Below are positions 26,327-34,162 of a stretch of 64,000 nt of DNA, piece by piece. The position numbers and the translations under genes are program-made. The notes below the pieces were generated by a model. The model searched no databases and was not told where the DNA came from. It saw nothing but the letters and a program-made list of their open reading frames with translations. Numbering within the stretch: position 1 is the first letter of the stretch; each line of letters begins with the position of its first letter. The DNA lies in NCBI GenBank assembly GCA_022822785.1, contig JAJEAL010000026.1, positions 1 to 64,000 of the forward strand. The letters run 5' to 3'. The stretch is from Candidatus Poribacteria bacterium (lineage in GTDB: Bacteria; Poribacteria; WGA-4E; PCPOR2b).

Positions 26327-26827
26327 CTAAGTGTCCTCGCGCAGCCGTTGAATATCATCCTCACATATAAACGCCACCGTCACCCCATTTCGATGGAATA
26401 CGTCACGGAAATCCCACCACCCACTATCCACCGCTTGCAGGATAGCCGGTCTCTCCGAATGGGCAACTGCAACGGCGATAAATTTCCGATCATCGGGATC
26501 GAAGTCATCCAATGCTGGGTCGTCTGGGAACTCTTCAAACGTATTCTCTAAACCATCAATAGGCGTAATGTGGATTAGATCACACCGTTTAGGGTTTCTC
26601 CAGTTTCTCAACACCCACCGGAGAAACCTATCGCCAACGTCATTACCTGTGAAATGTAGATTTTGGGCATACTCACCGAGAATTTGCCAGTTATCATCGA
26701 GCACTAACTTCACCTCACCACGCATAATTTCCTCAAGCCTCTCGGCACAAGTTTCCACGCAATCTTCGGAGGCCTGTTTTGAAAGCGCGTTGGCAACCAC
26801 AGCGACATTTGTATCTACAACAACCAT
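26327..26827 (-). CDS. PIN-like nuclease-domain protein
   Basis: A 166-residue protein with the pattern of a PIN-domain nuclease. The first acidic residue is D5 in MVVVDTNVAVVANALS. A later cluster FDPDDRKFIAVAVAHSE gives the conserved acidic-plus-helix motif, and a final AVDSGWWDF supplies a further acidic position. PIN proteins use such residues to bind Mg2+ and cut RNA. The ATG at 26827 shares its A with the TGA of the ATPase gene upstream, so the two are translationally coupled. It lies 177 bases upstream of the large NTPase gene. A toxin or effector role is an inference from context; no antitoxin of the Phd/VapB type is visible. Confidence 0.72.
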   Translation of the reverse strand: MVVVDTNVAVVANALSKQASEDCVETCAERLEEIMRGEVKLVLDDNWQILGEYAQNLHFTGNDVGDRFLRWVLRNWRNPKRCDLIHITPIDGLENTFEEFPDDPALDDFDPDDRKFIAVAVAHSERPAILQAVDSGWWDFRDVFHRNGVTVAFICEDDIQRLREDT

Positions 26828-28074
26828 CAACTCATCACTTTCCGCTGCTGCATCTCAACTTTGGTCTTTTTAATTAATTCGCCTGTAACATCGCCGAAGA
26901 AGTCTTGGGGCCAATTCCGGATGTTGCCGTATTCATCAACGTCAAGCCGTTCAATTTCAGATGTGCCATCGTTGATTTCGCAGAAATAGAGTGCTGTATC
27001 AACCGAAGCAATTTCTTTCTCGGCGATACGTCGTTGCAATCGACTAAGCAGATACTCGCTGTGACTCTCAAGGATAATCTGTACGTTCCGATTTGTCACG
27101 GCATCAATCAGAACATCCGCTAACTCTGTTTGTGCCTTCGGGTGCAGATGTGCCTCTGGTTGTTCAAGGATGAGGATTGAGCCTTCAGGGGCGTAATAGC
27201 AGAGAATCAGCACCGGCAGGACTTGGGAAACGCCAAACCCAATATCTATCAGTTGGACTTCGGGACCGCCTTTGTACTGTCTGATGAAGAATGCGTAATC
27301 CTGTCCTGTATCAGAAAGAGGTCGAAGTTCATAGGAGTCAATCAGTTCCAGTCGTTTTAACCATTTTGGGATCTGTTCGTCGGTAGGGAGGCCTCGAATC
27401 CTGCCCGAAAGCATAGCGGAAATCGTCTTTTCTCCAAACTGCCCGACCCCTTTTGGATGATCGCCCCCCCAAGGGTAATGGCGTCGAGGATATTCGCGGA
27501 GCGGACCGAGGTAATGGATTCGAGAGAATAAATTTTCAAAGGCATTCTGAAGAGACAAATAATCTTCTCCATAATTACTTGGGCTAACAAGTCCATAACA
27601 TCGAAACGAAGTCGCTGGTATATTATTATTTATGAGCTTGTATCCTTGCGGTGTCCACTCTATCCCCACGTTGTATTTACCAAATGTATAACGGAAACCT
27701 TCTAACTCTGTATCCCCATATTTATTTTTAACAATAACCGTTGAGAAAGAAAGGGAGTCGGTAAAGTTGCTTCTAATATCTATTTGTTCAGGCATCCTCC
27801 ACGACACAGAAATGTTAAGATTTGGATCATGTGCAGGACGGTGAATGATATTATCAAAATTACCCAAGTTGACCAATGACCCCTCATCACCAAAGTAGAG
27901 CGGTTCATTCCAATCCGATGGTTGTTCTGCGGTCTGCTTGAGCATAAGCAGTACCTGCAAGATACTGGTTTTGCCGGAGCTATTCGCGCCGAAAAGCCCG
28001 GTCAATGGGGCGAATTGTAGCCTACCGGTATCTTTCCATGACTTGAAATTCTGTGCTCTGAGTTCGGTAATCAT
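26827..28074 (-). CDS. AAA-family (DUF3696) ATPase
   Basis: A 415-residue ABC/OLD-like ATPase. Walker A is G29-ANSSGKT36 after an N-terminal ITELRAQNFKSWKDTGRLQF typical of this family. The signature and Walker B region SILILEQPEAHLHPKAQTEL and the H-loop IILESHSEYLLSRLQRRI follow near residues 310-350. The C-terminal LDVDEYGNIRNWPQDFFGD matches the DUF3696 tail. There is no TOPRIM domain. A good GGAGGG precedes the ATG at 28074. Together with the coupled PIN-like gene it forms a two-gene module; OLD-like ATPases with nuclease partners are common in defence loci. The gene is preceded by a 451-base repeat-rich spacer after hsdM. Confidence 0.85.
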   Translation of the reverse strand: MITELRAQNFKSWKDTGRLQFAPLTGLFGANSSGKTSILQVLLMLKQTAEQPSDWNEPLYFGDEGSLVNLGNFDNIIHRPAHDPNLNISVSWRMPEQIDIRSNFTDSLSFSTVIVKNKYGDTELEGFRYTFGKYNVGIEWTPQGYKLINNNIPATSFRCYGLVSPSNYGEDYLSLQNAFENLFSRIHYLGPLREYPRRHYPWGGDHPKGVGQFGEKTISAMLSGRIRGLPTDEQIPKWLKRLELIDSYELRPLSDTGQDYAFFIRQYKGGPEVQLIDIGFGVSQVLPVLILCYYAPEGSILILEQPEAHLHPKAQTELADVLIDAVTNRNVQIILESHSEYLLSRLQRRIAEKEIASVDTALYFCEINDGTSEIERLDVDEYGNIRNWPQDFFGDVTGELIKKTKVEMQQRKVMS

Positions 28075-28157
28075 AATTTATCCCTCCTTTCGTAAACAGA
28101 TTGAAAAATCCGCCTAACTGAATCGATACAACGATGTGTAATTGGCTGAGTTGTTAC

Positions 28158-28182
28158 GGGCAGGCACAAGACCTGCCCCTAC
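28158..28182 (-). repeat. GTAG-headed REP, first of a head-to-head pair
   Basis: On the minus strand GTAGG precedes a 7-bp perfect stem GGGCAGG / CCTGCCC with a 7-base loop. Its GTAG end faces the plus-strand REP at 28198, 15 bases away. Confidence 0.75.
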
Positions 28183-28197
28183 ATAGGGATCGTCTCC

Positions 28198-28222
28198 GTA
28201 GGGGCAACCCTCGTGGTTGCCC
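28198..28222 (+). repeat. GTAG-headed REP, second of a head-to-head pair
   Basis: GTAG at 28198 precedes an 8-bp perfect stem GGGCAACC / GGTTGCCC with a CTCGT loop. The adjoining ends CCCCTAC and GTAGGGG of the two elements are also complementary, so the pair can form a larger cruciform like a BIME. Confidence 0.75.
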
Positions 28223-28350
28223 AATTGGACTAATCCCTGTTTTCCGTTTCATCTGTTTAATCCGTGATTCAGACGATAATTATGCTCTCCCTCATTCCCT
28301 TAAAGTATCCACCGATCCGATAAAAGGTTGGAAAGCCGAGACAACCCCTT

Positions 28351-28383
28351 AACTGGTTACAACATACGGTGTATACCTACTAC
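28351..28383 (+). repeat. Second copy of the CCTACTAC-ended repeat
   Basis: These 33 bases match 17908-17940 at 29 positions and end in CCTACTAC. The GTAGTAGG left end present at 17893 is not conserved here, so this is a partial or decayed copy. Confidence 0.6.
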
Positions 28384-28450
28384 CATTATAGTAAACACGA
28401 GAAATAAGGAAACATTTACCAATAACTCCGACCCGATCGAAGTTTCCGAA

Positions 28451-28480
28451 GTCCCCCTGACAAGGGGGATTTAGGGGGTT
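28451..28480 (+). repeat. CCCCCT/AGGGGG stem-loop repeat
   Basis: GTCCCCCTGACAAGGGGG is followed by ATTTAGGGGG, giving a perfect CCCCCT / AAGGGGG-type hairpin with a second G-run. Similar elements are widely dispersed in bacterial genomes from many phyla; this one has no transcript-terminating T-run. Confidence 0.6.
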
Positions 28481-28505
28481 GGTTCTGCATTGAAAATGTA
28501 TCAGT

Positions 28506-28525
28506 AATTCTAAAATCTACCATAA
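28506..28525 (+). repeat. AT-rich tail motif copy
   Basis: AATTCTAAAATC followed by TACCATAA, differing by one base from the tail at 8034-8053. It ends one base before the hsdM stop codon. Confidence 0.55.
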
Positions 28526-30253
28526 TCATAACCCCCAAACTTCATTCAGCAAACCTTCGCTTTTCCGTTCAAGTGCCAACATCTCATCGGCAATCTCCTG
28601 GCGCGAACGCAGCGACGTGTTTTCGTAGAAGTATTGATTGAAGTTAATTTCGTACCCCACCTTATCCTTCTTTCTGTCTATCCAACTGTCCGGCAGGTGC
28701 GGTTTGATCTCTCGGCGGTCGTAATCATCAATATCTTCTGTGAGGGAGACGCGCTCATAATCTCGCAGAGTAGTATCAGGCTTCGGGTTGCCGCGCCTGT
28801 CCCGGAGCACCTCTCCTGTCTCCTCGTCAATCAATGGCCTCTCAACTGTCACCTTCGTGTAACCGAAAAAGTCGTTTGGATAAATTTTAGAGTGCTCGCT
28901 TTCTTCAAAGTTGGTGTAAAGTTCTATCAGTTGGTGTGCATGTCGATTCCCAATTTGTCTTCTTTTTTCACCAAGCCCTCTATCCATGGGTTCCCAGAAG
29001 TCAACTGCATTGATAAGCTGAACCGAGCCTTTTCTTTGTTCTAATTTGTTGTTATTTAAAATCCAGAGGAAGGTTGGGATTCCTGTATTGAAAAATATAA
29101 ATTCGGGTAACGCAATGATACACTCCAACCAATCTTTTTCGATAATCCAGCGTCGGATTTCGCTTTCACCGCCGCCGGCATCTCCCGTAAAGAGCGGTGC
29201 CCCGTTAAAGACAATTCCCACGCGACTCCCGCGGTCCTCCATCTTGGAGAGCATATGCTGCAGAAACAACAACGATCCATCGGAGGTGCGAGGTGTCCCG
29301 GCTGAGAATCTGCCGTTGGCGTTCTGTGCTTCCGTTTTCACCGCCGCTGCATCGGATTTCCAACTGACGCCGAAGGGCGGATTGGTTATCATATAATCGA
29401 ATCGTTCCCCTTGAAATTGGTCATTAGAGAGGCTAGACCCATGTCGGATATTATCGGGATCTTCTCCAGTAATGAGCATATCTGACTTGCAGGTTGCATA
29501 GGTCTGTGCGTTCAGTTCCTGCCCCAACAGCCGAATGTCCGCATCCGGATTAATCTGTTCGCGGAAGTATTCCTTCCCAATCGTCAACATGCCGCCCGTT
29601 CCGCAACACGGATCGAAGATACTGCGTATCACCCCCTGTCCGCTCAGATCTTCACGGTGTTCCGCAAACAGCAGCGAGACCAATAACCGCACCACATCCC
29701 GCGGCGTGTAATGTTCACCGCTCGTTTCGTTGGACATCTCCGAAAATCGCCGGAGTAGTTCCTCAAAGACCTGTCCCATCGTGTGGTTGTCCACCTTATT
29801 CGGGTGCAGGTCTACCTCCGTAAACTTATCGCAGAAGATAAACAGCCGGTTGTTGTTATGCAGTCGCTCGATGAAACGGTCAAGATTGAAGTTTTCGATG
29901 ATGTCGCGCACATCCTGACTGAACCCGTTGAGGTAGTTCTGAAAGTTGAGATAGATATTGTTCGGATCGGCTTTCAGACGAGATAGGTCGTACGGGGAGG
30001 TGTTGTAGAAGCTGGTTTTTATCTCCCTAAGAATAATCGGTGGTAGTAACTCCTCGGCCACTTTGTCGTTGTATTGATCGTAGGTACTGATGGCTTTCTC
30101 TTTTCGCTCGCCCTCGTCCAAGATGCAGTCCAAGCGGCGTAGCACCAGAAACGGGAGGGTGATGTCGCCATATTCGTGCGGTTTGAACAACCCGCGCAGC
30201 ACGTCATCCGCTACATTCCAGACCAAATTTGCAAGTTCTTGATAGTTTGCCAT
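28526..30253 (-). CDS. hsdM: Type I restriction-modification, M subunit
   Basis: The 575-residue methyltransferase subunit of a type I R-M system, which modifies adenine in the target set by HsdS. The N-terminal NYQELANLVWNVADDVLRG domain precedes the SAM motif IFD214-PCCGTGGM and the catalytic N291-PPF (ITNPPFGVSWK). RFSEMSNETSGEHYTPRDVVRLL is the usual segment before the SAM motif. The C-terminus ends ERKSEGLLNEVWGL, which the relic before hsdS echoes. AAGGAG precedes the ATG at 30253. The gene is first in its minus-strand run but is separated from hsdS by 6.3 kb of cargo. It appears intact. Confidence 0.95.
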   Translation of the reverse strand: MANYQELANLVWNVADDVLRGLFKPHEYGDITLPFLVLRRLDCILDEGERKEKAISTYDQYNDKVAEELLPPIILREIKTSFYNTSPYDLSRLKADPNNIYLNFQNYLNGFSQDVRDIIENFNLDRFIERLHNNNRLFIFCDKFTEVDLHPNKVDNHTMGQVFEELLRRFSEMSNETSGEHYTPRDVVRLLVSLLFAEHREDLSGQGVIRSIFDPCCGTGGMLTIGKEYFREQINPDADIRLLGQELNAQTYATCKSDMLITGEDPDNIRHGSSLSNDQFQGERFDYMITNPPFGVSWKSDAAAVKTEAQNANGRFSAGTPRTSDGSLLFLQHMLSKMEDRGSRVGIVFNGAPLFTGDAGGGESEIRRWIIEKDWLECIIALPEFIFFNTGIPTFLWILNNNKLEQRKGSVQLINAVDFWEPMDRGLGEKRRQIGNRHAHQLIELYTNFEESEHSKIYPNDFFGYTKVTVERPLIDEETGEVLRDRRGNPKPDTTLRDYERVSLTEDIDDYDRREIKPHLPDSWIDRKKDKVGYEINFNQYFYENTSLRSRQEIADEMLALERKSEGLLNEVWGL

Positions 30254-30287
30254 CTGTCTCCTTTTCTTGAGTTGAATCTATTGTGAA

Positions 30288-30311
30288 GTCGAGATATGAA
30301 TCTCGACCTAC
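30288..30311 (-). repeat. GTAGG-headed REP, right flank of the hsd block
   Basis: This element is the exact reverse complement of the 24 bases at 17849-17872 (stem GTCGAGAT, 4-base loop). It lies 35 bases upstream of the hsdM start codon, within what would be the leader or promoter of the gene. Confidence 0.8.
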
Positions 30312-30412
30312 ATTAAACCGGATTTCTATTTTTTTTCTCCTGGCAATCCTTCAAATTTTCACCAGCTCAACGACCCGCCTTGATGCGCCGCCGACCATTT
30401 ACGCATCACGTT

Positions 30413-31090
30413 TCAAGCCTCCGCAGGTGCGATGCAGTCCGGGGAATCGTTACTAGGTCGATTGACGAGACGCGATACCGGGTAAGCTTCCATCTCCTCA
30501 GCGGGATAAGCCTTGAGGAGTCCGTCCAACTGTTTGGGGGATTGATCGCTCGGATCCAACCATAGATCGTAGTCGTCGGGTTCAAGGATGACCGGCATCC
30601 GCCGATGGATAGGCTTCATGAGCGAGTTCGGCTCAGTCGTGATGATTGTGCAGGAGAGCAGCGGGTCATCATCTGTAGACGGATACCACGCCTCCCACAA
30701 TCCCGCGAAGGCAAACGGTCCCTCAGATTTGAGTCGAACATAGATGGGGGTTTTGGTCTTGCTCCCCGGCTCACTTCGCCATTCATAAAATCCATCGGTC
30801 AAAACGAGACACCGGCGTCGTTTGTAAGGTGTCCGAAAAGAGGGCTTTTCCGCCACGGTTTCTGCCCGCGCATTAATCATACGATTACCGATTTTGGGGT
30901 CTTTTGCCCAAGACGGAACCAATCCCCACTGGAAGAATTCTACGCTATTCTCGCCGCTGTTTGGTACGACAGCGATTTTCTGCGAGGGGGCGATATTATA
31001 ACGGGGAGCCATTTCTTCGGGCATCGTGAATCCGGGAAAAGCTTCTGTCAAAGTTTCAGGGTCTGTTTTCAATGTGAATCGTCCGCACAT
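30413..31090 (-). CDS. SRAP-domain protein (YedK/HMCES-like)
   Basis: A 225-residue SOS-response-associated peptidase-fold protein that cross-links to abasic sites in single-stranded DNA and protects them. I chose the ATG at 31090 because it exposes MCGRFTL, so that Cys2 becomes the N-terminal nucleophile after Met removal; AAGGAG lies upstream. Further marks are APRYNIAPSQ, FFQWGLVPSWAKD, the NARAETVAEKPSF active-site stretch, LVLTDGFYEW and IHRRMPVIL with the catalytic His. It follows the amidase gene by 33 bases on the same strand and precedes hsdM. Its nearness to the defence island may be incidental. Confidence 0.93.
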   Translation of the reverse strand: MCGRFTLKTDPETLTEAFPGFTMPEEMAPRYNIAPSQKIAVVPNSGENSVEFFQWGLVPSWAKDPKIGNRMINARAETVAEKPSFRTPYKRRRCLVLTDGFYEWRSEPGSKTKTPIYVRLKSEGPFAFAGLWEAWYPSTDDDPLLSCTIITTEPNSLMKPIHRRMPVILEPDDYDLWLDPSDQSPKQLDGLLKAYPAEEMEAYPVSRLVNRPSNDSPDCIAPAEA

Positions 31091-31123
31091 GCTAGTCTCC
31101 TTGAAAATCACGTATGCTGTTAT

Positions 31124-32602
31124 CTATTGCAAATTAGGGTGTTTTGAGCGTTGTTTCACCACCCTTGAAAACGCTTCACGTTCTACTTTTACCGTATGCC
31201 ACGGTGTAGCCTGCTCGTAAGCATGAGCAATTTGAAGCAGCGTTTTTTCTGACCACCACGGCCCCGAAATCTGTAACCCGACCGGCAAACCCTCCTTGCT
31301 ATCCGAATTTTCGATCTGCACAAAGCCACACGGCACAGAAATTGATGGCAAACCGAGTAGGTTAATCAGACGTGTATTGCGGGTCAAGCGTGGACGGATG
31401 CGATTCGACTCGCTGCCGCCGGACAGGTCATGCGTACTCCGAAGTGGCGCGGGAATCGGAGCAGTCGGCGATAAAATGCAATCTACCTCTTCAAACGCAC
31501 CAACAAATTCGCGTCTGACGATTTCCCGCACCCGAACCGCTTTCACATAATCCGTCGCCGATAACGCCAACCCAGCTTCAAGCAGTTCTCGCACATCAAC
31601 CCCGTAATCCTCTCTATGTGCTGCGAGCCGTTCCTGATGAAACTGACCCGCTTCGGCGGTCAAAAGCGTCAACGTCACCTCATGCCCCGCATCCGCAGAT
31701 GGCAGATCGAGTTCAACAACTTCTACTCCCAATCCCTCTAGGACCTTAATCGCTTCACAGACAATTTGCTCAACTTCTGGGTCAACGTTATCGAAGAAAT
31801 GCTGTTTCGGAACCCCTGCCTTACGTCCACGGATAGGTTGGTCTAACCCATCAGTGTAGTCCGGCACCGGTTGATTTGCGCTATGTACATCGCGGGAATC
31901 GTAACCCGCAAGACAATTCATCATCAGGGCAACATCGTGGACATAGCGGCACATCGGACCGACAGTGTCGAGCGACTGCGCGAGTGCAAGCACGCCGTGC
32001 ACACTGATACGTCCGAAGGTCGGTTTCAAGCCCACATGTCCACACACCGCCGCCGGGATACGGATTGATCCACCCGTATCGCTACCTAGTGCACCGGCAC
32101 AGCAGCCCGCAACAACGGCTGCCGCTGATCCCCCACTCGAACCCCCCGGCACCCGCGACCTGTCCCACGGGTTAGCAGTCGCCCCAAAGTGTGGATTCTC
32201 CGTTGTCACACCGAAAGCAAATTCATGGAGATTCGTTTTACCGATGATGATTGCCCCGGCATCTCTCAGCTTAGAGACGAGTGCTGCATCAAACTGTGGC
32301 GATTCCTCCGAAAAGAAATTTGAACCGGCTGTGCTGCGGGTGCCCTCAACGTAAATTATATCCTTGAGAGCGATCGGCAGCCCGTGCAGCGGACCGAGAT
32401 CTGTCCCCCCTCTTATCGCCGCTTCTGCCTCTTTAGCTCTTTCGCGGCTCTCCTCATGAAACACCGTGATAAAAGCGTTTAACTGTGGCTCACACCGGTC
32501 AATTGTCTCAAGGGTCGTTTCAATGAGCTCGACAGGGGAGATTTCGCTTCTGCGAATCTGTGCTGCAAGTTGAGCGATTGATGCGTGCAGAATATCGTCC
32601 AT
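31124..32602 (-). CDS. Amidase-signature hydrolase (GatA-like)
   Basis: A 492-residue amidase-signature enzyme with the Ser-cisSer-Lys catalytic triad: Lys in GLPIALKDII, the cis-Ser and nucleophile in PGGSSGGSAAAVVAG followed by LGSDTGGSIRIPAAVCGHVGLKPTFGRIS. It resembles GatA, the glutaminase subunit of Asp/Glu-tRNA amidotransferase, but no gatB or gatC is nearby, so a general amidase is equally possible. The ATG at 32602 is preceded by GGAGG, while the longer ATG at 32614 has no site. It starts 11 bases after the coiled-coil gene. Confidence 0.85.
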   Translation of the reverse strand: MDDILHASIAQLAAQIRRSEISPVELIETTLETIDRCEPQLNAFITVFHEESRERAKEAEAAIRGGTDLGPLHGLPIALKDIIYVEGTRSTAGSNFFSEESPQFDAALVSKLRDAGAIIIGKTNLHEFAFGVTTENPHFGATANPWDRSRVPGGSSGGSAAAVVAGCCAGALGSDTGGSIRIPAAVCGHVGLKPTFGRISVHGVLALAQSLDTVGPMCRYVHDVALMMNCLAGYDSRDVHSANQPVPDYTDGLDQPIRGRKAGVPKQHFFDNVDPEVEQIVCEAIKVLEGLGVEVVELDLPSADAGHEVTLTLLTAEAGQFHQERLAAHREDYGVDVRELLEAGLALSATDYVKAVRVREIVRREFVGAFEEVDCILSPTAPIPAPLRSTHDLSGGSESNRIRPRLTRNTRLINLLGLPSISVPCGFVQIENSDSKEGLPVGLQISGPWWSEKTLLQIAHAYEQATPWHTVKVEREAFSRVVKQRSKHPNLQ

Positions 32603-32613
32603 TGGAACCTCCA

Positions 32614-33129
32614 TTAGCTCTTAATCAATTCAACGGCGATGGCAGCAAGTATACCCAACCAAACCGGAATCATCAGTCCAATCGTCCACTTGAAATTATC
32701 TCGAATGTCCTTGCTCAAGCTAGCATGAGTATTGGTAATATCTTTGTTCAAGATAGCTTGAGTATCAGTAATATTTTTGCTCAAGCTAGCATGAGTAGCA
32801 GCGATATCTTTACTCAAGCTAGTGTAAGTATCAGTGAGGCGTGCCTCAAACAAGCTCATCCGTTCCTCAAGCGAAATCATTCGATTTTCTACAGAGACAA
32901 TGCGATTTTCAAGTGAATCTATACGGGCATCGAGTGTACTAAATCGCTCGTTTACCTGATCGAGTGCGCCGCGCAAGTAATTCTGTTCTTTGACAACCTC
33001 CAATAATATTTCACTGTGCTGTTGGAGGATTGCTCCATGCTGCTGGAGTGTTATACTGTGCTGTTGGAGAATATCTCGGTTCTGTTGAACGATATTTTTG
33101 ATTTCCGTAATTTCAGGATTGGTATTCAT
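32614..33129 (-). CDS. Coiled-coil protein with 11-residue repeats and a C-terminal membrane anchor
   Basis: A 171-residue protein whose start ATG at 33129 has AAGGAG upstream. Residues 8 to about 55 are Gln-rich with repeated LQQHxxIL units. A second, Leu-rich coiled coil (SLENRIVSVENRMISLEERMSLFEARL) follows. About residues 105-150 contain four near-perfect 11-residue repeats of the type TxxTxASLSKDI, encoded by 33-base DNA repeats. The protein ends in one membrane segment WTIGLMIPVWLGILAAIAVELI. It is probably an inner-membrane-anchored coiled-coil protein. Function unknown; similar proteins are often listed as hypothetical. Confidence 0.7.
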   Translation of the reverse strand: MNTNPEITEIKNIVQQNRDILQQHSITLQQHGAILQQHSEILLEVVKEQNYLRGALDQVNERFSTLDARIDSLENRIVSVENRMISLEERMSLFEARLTDTYTSLSKDIAATHASLSKNITDTQAILNKDITNTHASLSKDIRDNFKWTIGLMIPVWLGILAAIAVELIKS

Positions 33130-33209
33130 GTGAGACTCCTTTTCGGCGGGCCGCATTGTATCAATTGTTTGTCTATCGATCAAGGATAAACAGGTAACCG
33201 TCCCACGAA

Positions 33210-34013
33210 TCACCCCTCACGCTTTAAGAGCGCGTCCGCATTCGGACGGATCTGCGCCAAATCTTCAGGGCGGCTGAGTTCGTACATAAACACCCCAGGA
33301 TACTCAATCTCCTCTAACGCCGTCACAACCCCACTCCAGTCAACGGTGCCACGGCCCGGCAAGAGATGTTCATCCTGCTCACCGTGATTGTCGTGTAGAT
33401 GCAAGGTAATGAGATGCTCACCGATGGTCCGTAGCGCCTCCACCGGATCGCCACCGATATTACGATGACCCGTATCGATAACGACTCCCACGTTCGGCGC
33501 GCCCAAATCGTTCATAAGTCCGACAAGGCGCGCAGGATCACGGGTGTAGCCGCGCGGCACATTTTCGATGGCAAAAGACACCGCTCTAGGGGCTGCATAT
33601 TCTGCAACGGTGTGAAGATTGTCGAGAAATGCCCGTCGTTTCTCTACGTGGAAAGCTTCATCTGGTTCGGGGATCTGGATATGATGTGTCACAAGGATAC
33701 CGCCGCCGAGGACCTCCATCGCATCAACTGCCTGACGATAGGCTATCAGCGTTTTATCCCGTTGTGCAGCGTCGAGCGTAGCAAGGTCATAGTCGTCGAA
33801 TATCTCTAGATGGATGTGAAGCGAATTGAGATGTAACGATAAGTCGTCCAACGCTAAACGCAATGCTGTAAACGTCTCAAGATCTGTGTACGAAAAATCA
33901 AGATGATAATCTGTCAATTCCAAAGATTCAATCCCTGCCTGCTGAAATTCATGAAAGAGCGTCCAGTTCAACGGACGATCCCGATACAGTATTGTCGAAG
34001 CACCAATGTGCAT
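33210..34013 (-). CDS. Sugar phosphate isomerase/epimerase family protein
   Basis: A 267-residue xylose-isomerase-like TIM-barrel protein starting at the ATG 34013, which has AAGGAGA upstream. Barrel and metal-site motifs are IGASTILYRDRP, SFAIENVPRGYTRD (Glu), VGVVIDTGHRNIGGDP (Asp, His), ITLHLHDNHGEQDEHLLPGRGTVDW (His and Asp) and VFMYELSRPEDL (Glu). Such enzymes isomerise or epimerise ketoses and polyol derivatives. It heads a minus-strand run with the coiled-coil and amidase genes, but no common pathway is evident. Substrate unknown. Confidence 0.75.
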   Translation of the reverse strand: MHIGASTILYRDRPLNWTLFHEFQQAGIESLELTDYHLDFSYTDLETFTALRLALDDLSLHLNSLHIHLEIFDDYDLATLDAAQRDKTLIAYRQAVDAMEVLGGGILVTHHIQIPEPDEAFHVEKRRAFLDNLHTVAEYAAPRAVSFAIENVPRGYTRDPARLVGLMNDLGAPNVGVVIDTGHRNIGGDPVEALRTIGEHLITLHLHDNHGEQDEHLLPGRGTVDWSGVVTALEEIEYPGVFMYELSRPEDLAQIRPNADALLKREG

Positions 34014-34162
34014 AATCGGTTCTCCTTTCCTCGTTGTAGGTATGCACGTCAATGGAGTAGGTATTTCTGGATTATTGTGTTAATTTATAGTAAACTTCTC
34101 ACGGTTACTAAACTCTTTACATCTTCAACACTTTTGAAAAATTAGCGTTTATCGGAGGAGAA

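Larger units (their letters stand above)
28075..28525. other. Repeat-rich spacer between hsdM and the ATPase gene
   Basis: About 450 bases with no gene. From left it holds two GTAG-headed stem-loops facing away from each other (28158-28182 and 28198-28222), the 33-base repeat copy at 28351-28383, a CCCCCT-type repeat at 28451-28480 and an AT-rich tail motif at 28506-28525 that abuts the hsdM stop codon. The density of mobile-type repeats marks it as a likely recombination point. Confidence 0.7.

Noticed and set aside
28451-28480. Rho-independent terminator of the hsdM gene
   Set aside because: The gene is on the minus strand and the hairpin is followed by no T-run in that direction; the element fits a dispersed repeat family.
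28141-28525. CRISPR-like array in the hsdM-ATPase spacer
   Set aside because: The repeats are different stem-loop types without a common repeat unit or regular spacers, and no cas gene is near.
17950-30253. Prophage or integrative element
   Set aside because: No integrase, tail, capsid or att-like tRNA is visible; only defence genes and REPs are present.
31124-32602. GatA of a tRNA amidotransferase
   Set aside because: No gatB or gatC is adjacent and the signature alone does not distinguish GatA from other amidases.
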